Of a DNA stretch of 64,000 nt, positions 16,586 to 25,764 are shown piece by piece. A program made the position numbers and the translations under genes. The stretch's first letter is position 1. Each line of letters opens with the position of its first letter. The notes under the pieces are model-generated. The model was not told where the DNA came from. It worked only from the letters and a program-made list of their open reading frames with translations, and searched no databases. Location of the stretch: positions 2,976,001 through 3,040,000 of the forward strand of contig CBDCVP010000023.1 of NCBI GenBank assembly GCA_965223025.1, in the 5' to 3' direction. This stretch comes from JABDMH01 sp965223025. Its GTDB lineage: Bacteria > Bacteroidota > Bacteroidia > Chitinophagales > Saprospiraceae.

Positions 16586-18430
16586 ATGGTTCGTCGATAC
16601 CCAACTACTATTCTGATCTATTTGCTTCTCGGTCTTTTACTTGTTGCCTGTGGCAAGAGCACCAAAATAATCTATGTGGTAGACCATACAAAAGACCAGC
16701 ATGATGGCAACAAGGGGCATCTCGTGTCCACGATCCAAAGTGCTATAGCAGAAGCTCAAGAGCTGCTGGCCAGAGATCAATATAGGGAAGTAGTGGTTCA
16801 GTTGCCACCCGGGATACACAAGATCGAGTCACCCCTTAAATTCCCATCGGATCAATTTAACTTGCTTGGTAAGAAGTTTATCCTGAGAGGTGATCCTCAC
16901 GCACCTTCCATCATTTCTGGTGGGATAGAGATCAATCAGTGGAAAAAGTCTGATGATGGTCTGTGGTGGGCGGAGGTGCCAAAGCATGTGAAGGATGTTC
17001 GTGAACTATTTATTGATGACCACAGGGCCACCAGAGCCAGGCATCCCAATCATGCATATTTACGCACAGCAAAGGTTGGAGCCGATAAACGCACACATTT
17101 TTTCTTTGAATCAGGTGATTTTCCGATTCCAGAAAATGAAAGGCAAACGGAGTTGATCCTATTGCACGATTGGTCTATCTCGAGAATACCCATCAGAGAA
17201 ATCGACCTTAAAGAATCCAAACTCACAGCGGTAGACTCCATTGGAGCTAAAGTACTTGATTTCTTCACTTTGGATCACTGGGAGCAGCAACCAAGGTATT
17301 TCCTCGAAAACGACCGCGCATTTCTCGATCAAGACTACGAATGGTTTTTTGACCGGATGCAACACAAAGTTGCGATCAAAATTGCACAGGGCTCGTCCAT
17401 CGATGACCATGAAGTGATCATTCCTCAATCTGAAGGACTCATTTCTCTCCATGGTTTATCGCAGCAAATGATAAAGAATATACACTTTGAAAACATCCAC
17501 TTCCAACACAGTGCCTGGCACATACCAGCGCTAGGTTACGGTGGTGTTCAGGCTACCCATTTTGATCCACGGCCGAACTTCTCACATGGATGGTCGGTCG
17601 TACCTGCAGCGGTGCAGGCCACCTATGCCGACAGCTGTACTTTCGCAGGATGCTCGTTTGAGCATCTAGGTGGCGGGGGACTCTGGTTGGGTCAAGGATG
17701 TCGCAATAATATCATCTCTCATTGCACCCTGAGTGATATATCTGGTAATGGCATCATGATTGGTGAAGGTCGCGATCGCACGATCAACGGACAACCATGG
17801 TGGAAGCATTCTCCCGATCAAGCAGCTCAAAGCAATCAGATCATAAATTCTAACATCTCACATTGTGGCCAGCAGTTTTTTGGTGCTGTGGGCATATGGT
17901 GTGGATTGACCAGAAATACAAAAATATTGGACAACGAAATTCACGATCTTCCTTATACCGGAGTTTCGATAGGCTGGATGTGGAATCCCACTCCTACACC
18001 TGCAAGAGAAAACATAGTAGCTCATAACCATATCCACCATATCATGAATGAACTGAGCGACGGAGGTGGGATTTATATGCTAGGACTGCAACCTGGGAGC
18101 AAACTCATGAACAACCTCATTCATGACGTAACCATCAATGTGGGTAGGGCCGATAGCAATGGCATGTTTCTCGATGAAGGCATTACGGATATTCTTGTGG
18201 CCGAGAACATTATTTACAACATTGCTAAATCACCGATCAGATTTCACAAGGCTACCACTAATACCGTACGAAACAATTATCTCTTTTGCGGTGAAGACAC
18301 ACCACCTTTCCGATATAATCGGACGGATTCAAACCAAATAAATAAAATCGAAAATCAAATTTATCATCTTGCAAATCCATCCTACCACACTACCCTGGAC
18401 TCATTAGTGCTTCAGTTTCGTATGAAATAA
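16586..18430 (+). CDS. Right-handed parallel beta-helix lipoprotein, probable polysaccharide-active enzyme
   Basis: A 614-residue protein with lipobox LLLGLLLVAC (Cys about 22). The N-terminal STIQSAIAEAQELL, VVQLPPGIHKI and LRGDPHAPSIISGG pattern is typical of beta-helix glycan-active proteins. From about residue 290 onward PbH1-like rungs follow: NIHFENIHFQHSAWH, CTFAGCSFEHLGGGGLWLG, NIISHCTLSDISGNGIMIG, TKILDNEIHDLPYTGVSIG and NLIHDVTINVGRADSNGM. The overall layout resembles GH141-type and related families, but I cannot place it with certainty. It is likely surface- or periplasm-anchored and acts on a glycan. It converges on an esterase gene, in keeping with decorated polysaccharides. Confidence 0.75.
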   Translation: MVRRYPTTILIYLLLGLLLVACGKSTKIIYVVDHTKDQHDGNKGHLVSTIQSAIAEAQELLARDQYREVVVQLPPGIHKIESPLKFPSDQFNLLGKKFILRGDPHAPSIISGGIEINQWKKSDDGLWWAEVPKHVKDVRELFIDDHRATRARHPNHAYLRTAKVGADKRTHFFFESGDFPIPENERQTELILLHDWSISRIPIREIDLKESKLTAVDSIGAKVLDFFTLDHWEQQPRYFLENDRAFLDQDYEWFFDRMQHKVAIKIAQGSSIDDHEVIIPQSEGLISLHGLSQQMIKNIHFENIHFQHSAWHIPALGYGGVQATHFDPRPNFSHGWSVVPAAVQATYADSCTFAGCSFEHLGGGGLWLGQGCRNNIISHCTLSDISGNGIMIGEGRDRTINGQPWWKHSPDQAAQSNQIINSNISHCGQQFFGAVGIWCGLTRNTKILDNEIHDLPYTGVSIGWMWNPTPTPARENIVAHNHIHHIMNELSDGGGIYMLGLQPGSKLMNNLIHDVTINVGRADSNGMFLDEGITDILVAENIIYNIAKSPIRFHKATTNTVRNNYLFCGEDTPPFRYNRTDSNQINKIENQIYHLANPSYHTTLDSLVLQFRMK

Positions 18431-18483
18431 TGCCTAGCACAAAAGTATTGCTTCTGAATATCATATGGTCGCCAGGCAGGCCC

Positions 18484-19305
18484 CTACTCCACATCGTCCT
18501 TCGCAACAAACTTAAGCCCATTCATCATACCTGGCAACACAATGGTAAAGTGATTTAAATCGTCTCTCCGTTCCATTTCCCATCTGAAATCATCGCTTTC
18601 ACATTGCGAAAAAGCATCCGATAATTTGGCCATGCCCCTATCCATCCTCTCACCTTCGGAGCCGACTATCATGTAGATGTTGTTTTCTAAATTCTTACTG
18701 GAGGTCATTATATTTGATAGCTTGGGATAGAGGGTATTTGCACGACCTTCAATGGATGGGCTGAGCAAGACATAATCTTCAAAGAGTCCTGCTTGCTCTG
18801 TCAATGCATAAATGCCAAACATGCCACCGAGGGAGTGACCCATGAATAATCGATGTTCAGAGGTGCGATAGGTCGACTCCACGTATGGCATCAATTGCTG
18901 GTTGATGAAATCTAAAAACACCTCAGCTCCACCACTATCATTTCTCCCTGCAATTTGCTCTGGTGTCAGATCCTTCCACCAATTGATGTTGGTGATACCT
19001 ACGACAATCATATCTGGTATCTCTTCAAAATCCTCCAATAATCCCACGATCCCACTAGCTGCATGAAACATGTGATCCCATCCGATGAAGAGGTAGAGTA
19101 CAGGATACTGCTGGTCAGGGATCTCCTTTTCTGTACCATATTTAATGGGCAGATAAACAGACACGTTATATGTATAGTCCGAGAATTGTGACTTGATCTC
19201 GACACGATTTCCGATGACTACCTCACCGGCAGAAGTCTGAGCATCAGCAGCATCAAAAAGAAAAATGAGCGCACACACAATAATAATGAAACGGTTTGCA
19301 TGCAT
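18484..19305 (-). CDS. Secreted alpha/beta-hydrolase, esterase D / enterochelin esterase-like
   Basis: A 273-residue protein with a signal peptide (IIIVCALIFLFDAADAQ). The esterase-family pattern is present: NVSVYLP, YPVLYLFIGW, MIVVGITNINWW and the nucleophile elbow LFMGHSLGGMFG with Ser158. A later Asp lies in RMDRGMAKLSDAF and the His in DDLNHFTIVLPGMMNGL. In the family these esterases cleave acetyl or feruloyl groups from glycans, or siderophore esters. Given the beta-helix protein and sulfatases nearby, a carbohydrate esterase role is the more likely inference. The gene is complete. Confidence 0.82.
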   Translation of the reverse strand: MHANRFIIIVCALIFLFDAADAQTSAGEVVIGNRVEIKSQFSDYTYNVSVYLPIKYGTEKEIPDQQYPVLYLFIGWDHMFHAASGIVGLLEDFEEIPDMIVVGITNINWWKDLTPEQIAGRNDSGGAEVFLDFINQQLMPYVESTYRTSEHRLFMGHSLGGMFGIYALTEQAGLFEDYVLLSPSIEGRANTLYPKLSNIMTSSKNLENNIYMIVGSEGERMDRGMAKLSDAFSQCESDDFRWEMERRDDLNHFTIVLPGMMNGLKFVAKDDVE

Positions 19306-20323
19306 CAGGTAATATTTTAGTGTTTATAGATTCGGTTATGTATCTATCACTCGAATATACCCTTATTTAAAATGCACATAAAATTGACCGATGCAGCGGC
19401 ATCTCACCATCACCACTTCTTCTTCCAGTCTTATAATGTTTCTAGAACAATAAATATTGCGATATCACCCTAATTAGTGGAATGACTTAGCACCCCAGCC
19501 ACTTCTCAGTGTAGCAAAATGTTTCTTTTCCCGTATCAACGACCGCAAAATTCACACTATTGATGATCCGTCCTTTCTTAGCTTTTCATGGCAATCACCC
19601 TTGTCATGATATCATCAAGCCTAACCGATCTGATAACACGACCACCTATTTTGCTCTAATCCGCCTCTTCCAGCTTTCACATTTTTCTACACACACTCAT
19701 CGATCTCTTTCCAGTCGGGCCTATCTCAGTGATCATTTGCACTCCTTTAAAGCCAGATGAAGGCAGGATTGTCTGAGCATCTGCTGTGGAAGCATCTATT
19801 TTGCGGGTGCTTACTCGATGTGATGGACTTCGAAGGTGAAGACAGAGCAGGGATGAGCCACGATGAATTGTATGAAGCAGCACACAACGCGTGACTAGAT
19901 AGCCCAGTCAACTGGTGTATTTACCACTTCTGGACGACTTCATTTCATCGGTGCGATGTCGAGATCTAGATCACGATGAAAAGCCCGATGTTGCGGTGAT
20001 CAAATCTGCTAGGAAAAATCAGATAAACAAGGTCAACTTTCAGGCATTGAGGTCGATGTGCGAGCAGGTCATTAATCCGAAGTTCCACAGGAGACCTCTG
20101 CAAAAAGGATGGCACAATCTACAGCTTCACCAACAGCCCTATCTATGACTCTTCCATATTGATTGCTGAGTACCTATTTAAGTCACAGAGCCCAAAGACA
20201 TTTTCTAGTGGTAGCGTAGTATCGTGTACCACTAGATGATCATCTGACACTTTTGTCAGCAAAGTTTTTACGGATCATAGACTTTTGCGATAATTTCGTT
20301 TATTTACGTGAAAGATCTATTCC
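19306..20323. other. 1 kb without an intact gene
   Basis: Both strands are full of stops. Short protein-like snatches occur: around 20100 one frame reads CKKDGTIYSFTNSPIYDSS then ILIAEYLFKSQSPK, and around 19780-19890 one reads a Glu- and Asp-rich run. Neither could be assigned. The stretch is probably a decayed gene. No repeats, RNA genes or clear terminators were seen. Confidence 0.4.
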
Positions 20324-22870
20324 ATGAGAGCAGCATTTTGTCAGCCCAACCAATCAATCCTTTTCTTGATATTCTTCCTTACATTTCTTGCCTCATTTAG
20401 CCCTGTGATGATGGGGCAGGAGAAGAAGAATCCCTCCGAACAGAATCAGGATTCCGCAGCCGAAAAGGTAAAGACTTTCCGTGATTTTATCACGAATGAC
20501 AGTAAAAGCATGTACGGAATGATCCATGTACACCAGGTGGATGATAAGTACTACTTGGAGATACCAGATTCGATTTTTGGTCGAGATATCATGTCGATTA
20601 CACGTATGGCTAAAACCCCCTCCGGGGCTGGTTACGGAGGTGAACTCGCCAATCGTCAAGTGATACGTTTTGAAAGAGGTCCCCGCAAGAAGATTTTTAT
20701 ACGAGTGGTTAATTTTATCAATATGAGTACCGACAGTACGCAGACCATCCACACTGCGGTCACGAATTCGAACCTTCATCCGATTGCAGCTGCATTTAAC
20801 ATCGAGGCCACACGGCCAGACACTTCGGTCCTCATCAATGTCACAAAATTTTTCGAGGGAGAAAACCAGGCATTTGTGGTGAACCCGATATTTAAGCAAC
20901 GCTACAAACTGACCAAGTTGGAGAAGGACCGATCCTATATTGAGCGCATGTTGACTTTCCCTATCAATACGGAGATTCGTACCGTAAAAACATATGCAGT
21001 CAAGCCACCTGCCCTGCGTTCACCACGACCTTCGCCGGGACCACGGACCATTGATTTGCCGGCTGGAGTAAATGCTGGAGTCCTGACATTCGAACTGAAT
21101 ACCTCCATGATTCTGCTCCCCAAAACACCTCGCAAACGACGCCTCTTTGACCAAAGGGTAGGTCTTTTTGCTAATTCCTACACCGTATTTGACGATGAGC
21201 AGCAACGAAGTGAACAGCAGGTATTCACCGTACGTTGGCCCCTAGATCCGAAGACCGATGTCGATGCTCGCAAGCAAAGAGAGGGTCAAATAATCGAACC
21301 TGTGAAACCCATCGTGTTTTATATCGATCCGGCCACACCCACTAAGTGGAGAAAAGCACTAAAAATGGGTGTTGAAGATTGGCAGCCGGCATTTGAGCAG
21401 GCGGGATGGAAGAATGCCATCCAAGCAAAGGACTGGCCCGAAACAGACACAACCATGAGTCTGGAGGATGCTCGATATTCGGTCATTAGATATTTTGCAT
21501 CTAATGTTCAAAATGCCTATGGTCCCAATATACATGATCCCCGCAGTGGGGAAATTCTAGAAAGCCATATCGGCTGGTACCACAATGTCATGCGTCTACT
21601 CAAGAATTGGTACACCACCCAAACAGCTGCTGTAGACGAAAGGGCAAGGACGAACACCTTTACTGATTCTCTCATGAGCCAACTGATCCGATTTGTTGCA
21701 GCGCATGAGGTGGGACACACTCTGGGACTTAGACATAATTTCGGTGCGAGTTTTGCCACGCCGGTAGAGAAGCTGCGAGATCCAGACTGGCTCTCTGAGA
21801 ATGGCCATACACCTTCCATCATGGACTATGCACGCTTCAACTACGTGGCACAACCCGAAGACGGTGTAACAAATCTATTTCCCGTGGTGGGAGCCTACGA
21901 CAGATGGGCGATAGAATGGAACTACAAGCCCATTTATAACACAAAATCTATCGAGGAAGATCAGAAGGTCCTAAATCGATGGTATCTTGAAAAAGCAGAA
22001 AAAAATCCCGCCCTGCATTTTCTGACCGAAGTGAGTCAGTATGATCCCAGAGCCCAGTCTGAGGACTTGGGCAATAATTCGATGACGGCCTCAACCTACG
22101 GCATCGCCAATTTGAAACGCATTATACCCCATGTCGTTGACTGGACTGAAGAAGAGGCTAAGGATTTTGAGCGTGCGGAAGAACTTTACGACCAGATTTT
22201 CGGTCAATATAGACGTTATATGGGTCACGTCGCGAAGTGGATCGGTGGGATATTTGACTCGCCCAAAACCAATGACCAGGAGGGATCTGTATTTACTCCT
22301 GCTCCCAAAGAGATGCAAAAAGATGCCGTCAAGTTCTTACATAAAGAATTATTTCGTACACCGCAATGGTTGCTCCACAAAGAAATACTCGAGAAATTTA
22401 AAGCAGAATACGGGGTAAAACGCATCTCTGACCTTCAACAGAATGTGCTTAATAACCTCTATACTTCCAGCCGGCTGCAGAGACTCATTGATGCACAAGC
22501 GATGAATCCCAAACACTATGGCCTGGAGGAGTTCTTCAGCGATATGCAAGGAGATATTTGGAGCGAAATATATCGCCAGGATTCCCCCGATGTATTCCGT
22601 CGAAATTTGCAGAAAATGCACCTAAAAAAGTTGATTTCCCTACTAAATCCCAGCAAACCTCAGACAGGTAGGATTACTACTTATTACCGGAGCACCTCTT
22701 CTGTCGACCAGACACTCACTGATATTAGATCACTTGCACTTGGCTCTTTGGAAGAGCTCAGCAAGCTGATGCAGAAGAGAGTGAAGAGGACCAACGATCG
22801 AATGACCAAGTTTCATTATGTTGATTGCATCCACCGCATTGGTGAGGCACTGGACAAGGAATCACGATAG
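20324..22870 (+). CDS. Secreted zinc metalloprotease of the DUF5117/DUF5118/DUF4953 type
   Basis: An 848-residue exported protein. The N-terminal hydrophobic segment ILFLIFFLTFLASFSPVM is followed by a DUF5118-like stretch (GMIHVHQVDDKYYLEIP). A DUF5117-like region runs to about residue 290 and has GYGGELANRQVIRFERGP and LNTSMILLP. The catalytic part has FYIDPATPTKWRKALKMGVEDWQPAFEQAGW and the zinc site HEVGHTLGLRH at residues 461-471, with the Met-turn-like PSIMDYARFNY downstream. Length is normal. These proteases are widespread in Bacteroidota; the substrate is unknown, and outer-membrane or periplasmic action is likely. It stands 79 bases upstream of the sulfatase, same strand. Confidence 0.9.
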   Translation: MRAAFCQPNQSILFLIFFLTFLASFSPVMMGQEKKNPSEQNQDSAAEKVKTFRDFITNDSKSMYGMIHVHQVDDKYYLEIPDSIFGRDIMSITRMAKTPSGAGYGGELANRQVIRFERGPRKKIFIRVVNFINMSTDSTQTIHTAVTNSNLHPIAAAFNIEATRPDTSVLINVTKFFEGENQAFVVNPIFKQRYKLTKLEKDRSYIERMLTFPINTEIRTVKTYAVKPPALRSPRPSPGPRTIDLPAGVNAGVLTFELNTSMILLPKTPRKRRLFDQRVGLFANSYTVFDDEQQRSEQQVFTVRWPLDPKTDVDARKQREGQIIEPVKPIVFYIDPATPTKWRKALKMGVEDWQPAFEQAGWKNAIQAKDWPETDTTMSLEDARYSVIRYFASNVQNAYGPNIHDPRSGEILESHIGWYHNVMRLLKNWYTTQTAAVDERARTNTFTDSLMSQLIRFVAAHEVGHTLGLRHNFGASFATPVEKLRDPDWLSENGHTPSIMDYARFNYVAQPEDGVTNLFPVVGAYDRWAIEWNYKPIYNTKSIEEDQKVLNRWYLEKAEKNPALHFLTEVSQYDPRAQSEDLGNNSMTASTYGIANLKRIIPHVVDWTEEEAKDFERAEELYDQIFGQYRRYMGHVAKWIGGIFDSPKTNDQEGSVFTPAPKEMQKDAVKFLHKELFRTPQWLLHKEILEKFKAEYGVKRISDLQQNVLNNLYTSSRLQRLIDAQAMNPKHYGLEEFFSDMQGDIWSEIYRQDSPDVFRRNLQKMHLKKLISLLNPSKPQTGRITTYYRSTSSVDQTLTDIRSLALGSLEELSKLMQKRVKRTNDRMTKFHYVDCIHRIGEALDKESR

Positions 22871-22949
22871 GCCAATCGACGGAAGAAGAAGACTGGCAAC
22901 GCCGTAGGCTGCAGGTACTAGTATGTTTAACTAATCACCAGTACGACCA

Positions 22950-24812
22950 ATGAAACTCGAGATTATTGCGGTCAGCTGTTTGTATCTATTTTCTATAGCA
23001 TGTCATCCTAAGCAAGATAAACTGCCCAATATACTCTGGATCACCTGTGAGGACAATAGCCCAGCCTGGGGGTGCTACGGAGATGAGCAAGCTACCACAC
23101 CCAATATTGATCGGATCGCTCAGGAGGGTTATGTTTTTACGCAGGCTTTTTCTCATGCTCCTATTTGTGCTCCTGCCCGATCCACCCTGATCACGGGCAT
23201 GTATGCTACCACACTAGGTACGCAAAACCTGAGATCAGAAATACCCGTTCCTTCCGATTTAAAGATTCTACCTGAACTGCTTAGCGATCATGGCTATTAC
23301 ACAACTAACAATGCCAAGACAGACTATAACTTCAGTGCGGAGGGAAGATGGGATGAGAATAGCAAAGATGCTCATTGGAGAAATCGCAAACGTGGGAGTC
23401 CCTTTTTCAGTGTATTTAATTTTGGGATCACACATGAGGGCCATGCTAATTCCGATAGAAAGGAAGATACACAAAGCCTGGATGTACTTCACGACCCAAA
23501 TCAAGTAGAGCTCCCTCCCTACTTCCCGGACACAGAAGAGTTTCGTAGTATCATGGCACACCAATACGATTTGATCACTGTTTTTGACCAGGAGGTAGGA
23601 AAACTCTTGGATCAGCTCGATCAAGATGGCCTCAGTGAGAACACGGTGGTCTTCATTTTCTCCGACCATGGTTATGGTCTACCACGATACAAGCGATGGC
23701 TTTATGATACGGGACTTCGTGTTCCGTTTGTGCTGTATATCCCTGATCAATTTCGCCGGCAATTTCGTCAGCTCAATCCTAAAGTCGATGACCTCATCGG
23801 TTTCATCGATTTTGCACCGACTGTCCTCGACATCGTTGGTATGGAAAAGCCTACACGCATGCAAGGTCACGGTTTTTTAGCCAGATCATCTAGCCCCAGT
23901 GATCAAGTTTTTGGCTATCGCGATAGAGCCGATGACGTCTACGATATGAGCAGATCTGTCTATGATGGACGCTACCTTTATATTCGTCACTTCATGCCGC
24001 ATAGGCCTTACATTGACAACGCAGTCATCTTTAACAAAGGCAAACGATCCTTTGATGAGTTGTTTAGGTTGCGTGATTTAGATATGCTGGACGAGTATCC
24101 AGAGACTCAAAAAATGTTTTCACCCAAGCCTGCCGAAGAATTGTATGATTTGCGGAAAGACCCAGCAGAACTCGAGAATATTATTCATGATTCGTCGCAT
24201 CAAAAAACAGTCTTTAAACTCCGCATCAAACTGCGGGACCATATACTGGAGACGTACGATACCGGACTGTTAAATGAGGGCGATATGATGGAACGAGTGG
24301 GTGAGATCTCGGTCTATGAAATGATGCGAAGTGCTCAAGGCCCCCACTTGGAGTCGGTATTGGAAGCGGCTGATCTAGTGGGCAAAGTCCCACCAGACTC
24401 ATTGATCGAGCACCTGAATCATAGAGAAGCTGCCATACGCTTCTGGGCACTCACCGCCCTTGATGCCTTCGAGGGCACCCTGGATCCATGGAAAAAAATG
24501 GTTGTAGACATGCTCAATGATCCATCACAACCCAATCGAGTACTGGCCGCTGAGATATTATTGAAACGGGGAGCCTCAAAAGATGCGGTAGAAACCCTTA
24601 GTCAAGCATTGAAAACTGGGCCGGGACCTATGCTTCTACAGACCGCAATAGCGATCCGGCACATCGGCGCTCAGGCCAGACCATTGGCATCACAGATCAA
24701 ATCAGAGGTGTATCCCAAAATTGCGGGAGAGATCTGGGGTAAATACAAAAGTTGGATGTATCCTATGTTTATCGGTATGGCATTGGATCAAACCTTAGAG
24801 AATTGTGAGTAA
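22950..24812 (+). CDS. Sulfatase lipoprotein, N-sulfoglucosamine sulfohydrolase-like
   Basis: A 620-residue type I sulfatase. The N-terminus has a lipobox-like LFSIACHPK. The metal-binding start is LPNILWITCEDNSPAWGCYG, and the formylglycine motif is CAPAR with the modified Cys at residue 73. A second metal site is FSDHGYGLPRYKRWLYD. The opening WITCEDNSP and the motif context resemble the SGSH-like subgroup (SulfAtlas S1_8 as I recall). After about residue 480 there is a helical HEAT-like tail (EHLNHREAAIRFWALTAL). It would remove sulfate from glycosaminoglycan- or algal-type glycans. Activation needs a formylglycine-generating enzyme elsewhere in the genome. Confidence 0.88.
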   Translation: MKLEIIAVSCLYLFSIACHPKQDKLPNILWITCEDNSPAWGCYGDEQATTPNIDRIAQEGYVFTQAFSHAPICAPARSTLITGMYATTLGTQNLRSEIPVPSDLKILPELLSDHGYYTTNNAKTDYNFSAEGRWDENSKDAHWRNRKRGSPFFSVFNFGITHEGHANSDRKEDTQSLDVLHDPNQVELPPYFPDTEEFRSIMAHQYDLITVFDQEVGKLLDQLDQDGLSENTVVFIFSDHGYGLPRYKRWLYDTGLRVPFVLYIPDQFRRQFRQLNPKVDDLIGFIDFAPTVLDIVGMEKPTRMQGHGFLARSSSPSDQVFGYRDRADDVYDMSRSVYDGRYLYIRHFMPHRPYIDNAVIFNKGKRSFDELFRLRDLDMLDEYPETQKMFSPKPAEELYDLRKDPAELENIIHDSSHQKTVFKLRIKLRDHILETYDTGLLNEGDMMERVGEISVYEMMRSAQGPHLESVLEAADLVGKVPPDSLIEHLNHREAAIRFWALTALDAFEGTLDPWKKMVVDMLNDPSQPNRVLAAEILLKRGASKDAVETLSQALKTGPGPMLLQTAIAIRHIGAQARPLASQIKSEVYPKIAGEIWGKYKSWMYPMFIGMALDQTLENCE

Positions 24813-24814
24813 AA

Positions 24815-24839
24815 ATCGATAGCAGGCCAGGCTATTGAT
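24815..24839 (+). terminator. Hairpin after the sulfatase gene
   Basis: ATCGATAGC pairs with GCTATTGAT (nine pairs, one G-T) around the loop AGGCCAG, two bases after the stop codon. It lacks a strong T tail, so its role as terminator is tentative. Confidence 0.35.
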
Positions 24840-25017
24840 TGGTGTAAAGGCTCACGATTTTTCCAGCAGGTGCACTCAACATTTCTTGCTCTTCAATGAA
24901 TCGACCGCCCACCCATACTGATCGCCGTCATCTACGTAAAGAAGATGTTTCTACGCTGGGAGTATGATAATTCGATGCACTAGACCCCAGAAAGCTCACT
25001 GAGATGGCTCTAGATTG

Positions 25018-25563
25018 CTAGCCACGAGTCAGAAACCATCCCAACCAGGCTCCTACCAGCCCCCAACCCACGATCGCATCAATCAGATAACCGATGGTAT
25101 CTGTTTCATACCAGATGTGGTTTAAATACGGTATGGTAAAATATCCGATAAAACCTATCGCTATAGAGGCGAGCAAGGTGGTCTTGAAATCAAGGGAGCC
25201 AATCTTCATTAGCACCCAACACAGTAAGAGTGCTGCCAGGAGATCCATGACAAATCCCCGGAATAAATTCACACCCATATTCATTTCGAAAGAGGGATGA
25301 TAATTGATCATAGCCCAGGGTTTATCCGTCATGGCCTCCATAATTTCCGGATCCATCATTTGGTCTTTTCCGGTCCCCTCGGGCACCGTCACCAGCATGT
25401 ATTGTCCTTCCTGTAAGTGTTCCGCCAGCACTGGTAAAATTTTCTGTTGATCCATAGTATGCTGTGCCTCAGCGGCGTGTAGAGATAGACCCTGCCATGA
25501 CAGAAACTGCCAAATAAACAGGATGATGGCAGCTACCAGAGCTCCGATAATGAGTTTTTTCAT
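25018..25563 (-). CDS. Small integral membrane protein, unknown function
   Basis: A 181-residue protein. A first membrane helix at residues 3-22 (IIGALVAAIILFIWQFLSW) is followed by an extracytoplasmic loop of about 80 residues with a Met-, Glu- and Pro-rich stretch. Three more helices follow: GFVMDLLAALLLCWVLM, LLASIAIGFIGYFTIPYL and IVGWGLVGAWLGWFL. I recall similar proteins in many Bacteroidota annotated only as hypothetical. There is no enzymatic motif. It stands alone on the minus strand; the 205 bases between its 3' end and the sulfatase hold a short unassigned reading (GGRFIEEQEM on the minus strand) that may be a relic. Confidence 0.65.
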   Translation of the reverse strand: MKKLIIGALVAAIILFIWQFLSWQGLSLHAAEAQHTMDQQKILPVLAEHLQEGQYMLVTVPEGTGKDQMMDPEIMEAMTDKPWAMINYHPSFEMNMGVNLFRGFVMDLLAALLLCWVLMKIGSLDFKTTLLASIAIGFIGYFTIPYLNHIWYETDTIGYLIDAIVGWGLVGAWLGWFLTRG

Positions 25564-25681
25564 CTGTTTTGCTTTTTACTTTTGAGAAATAAGATAGGAC
25601 TTTTCTTGGAACATATTTTTAAGGACAAATTCAACCCGGTGAAATACAGATTGAACTTTTAAATTTGGCAGGAAGGCGCAG

Positions 25682-25734
25682 ACCTTTGCTACCTTTTTAC
25701 CCTTTGCTACCTTTTTACCCTTTTTACCCTTTTT
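25682..25734. repeat. Short tandem repeat of ACC(C)TTT-units
   Basis: Six units in a row: ACCTTTGCT, ACCTTTTT, ACCCTTTGCT, ACCTTTTT, ACCCTTTTT, ACCCTTTTT. They end 30 bases before the DUF5916 start codon. The units resemble degenerate TAnnTTTG promoter boxes, so copy number might affect transcription. Confidence 0.8.
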
Positions 25735-25764
25735 AAGTCTAGCTTTAGCCACTCAACCTCAACC

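Noticed and set aside
20393..20899. 168-codon minus frame opposite the metalloprotease
   Set aside because: Antisense shadow without motif.
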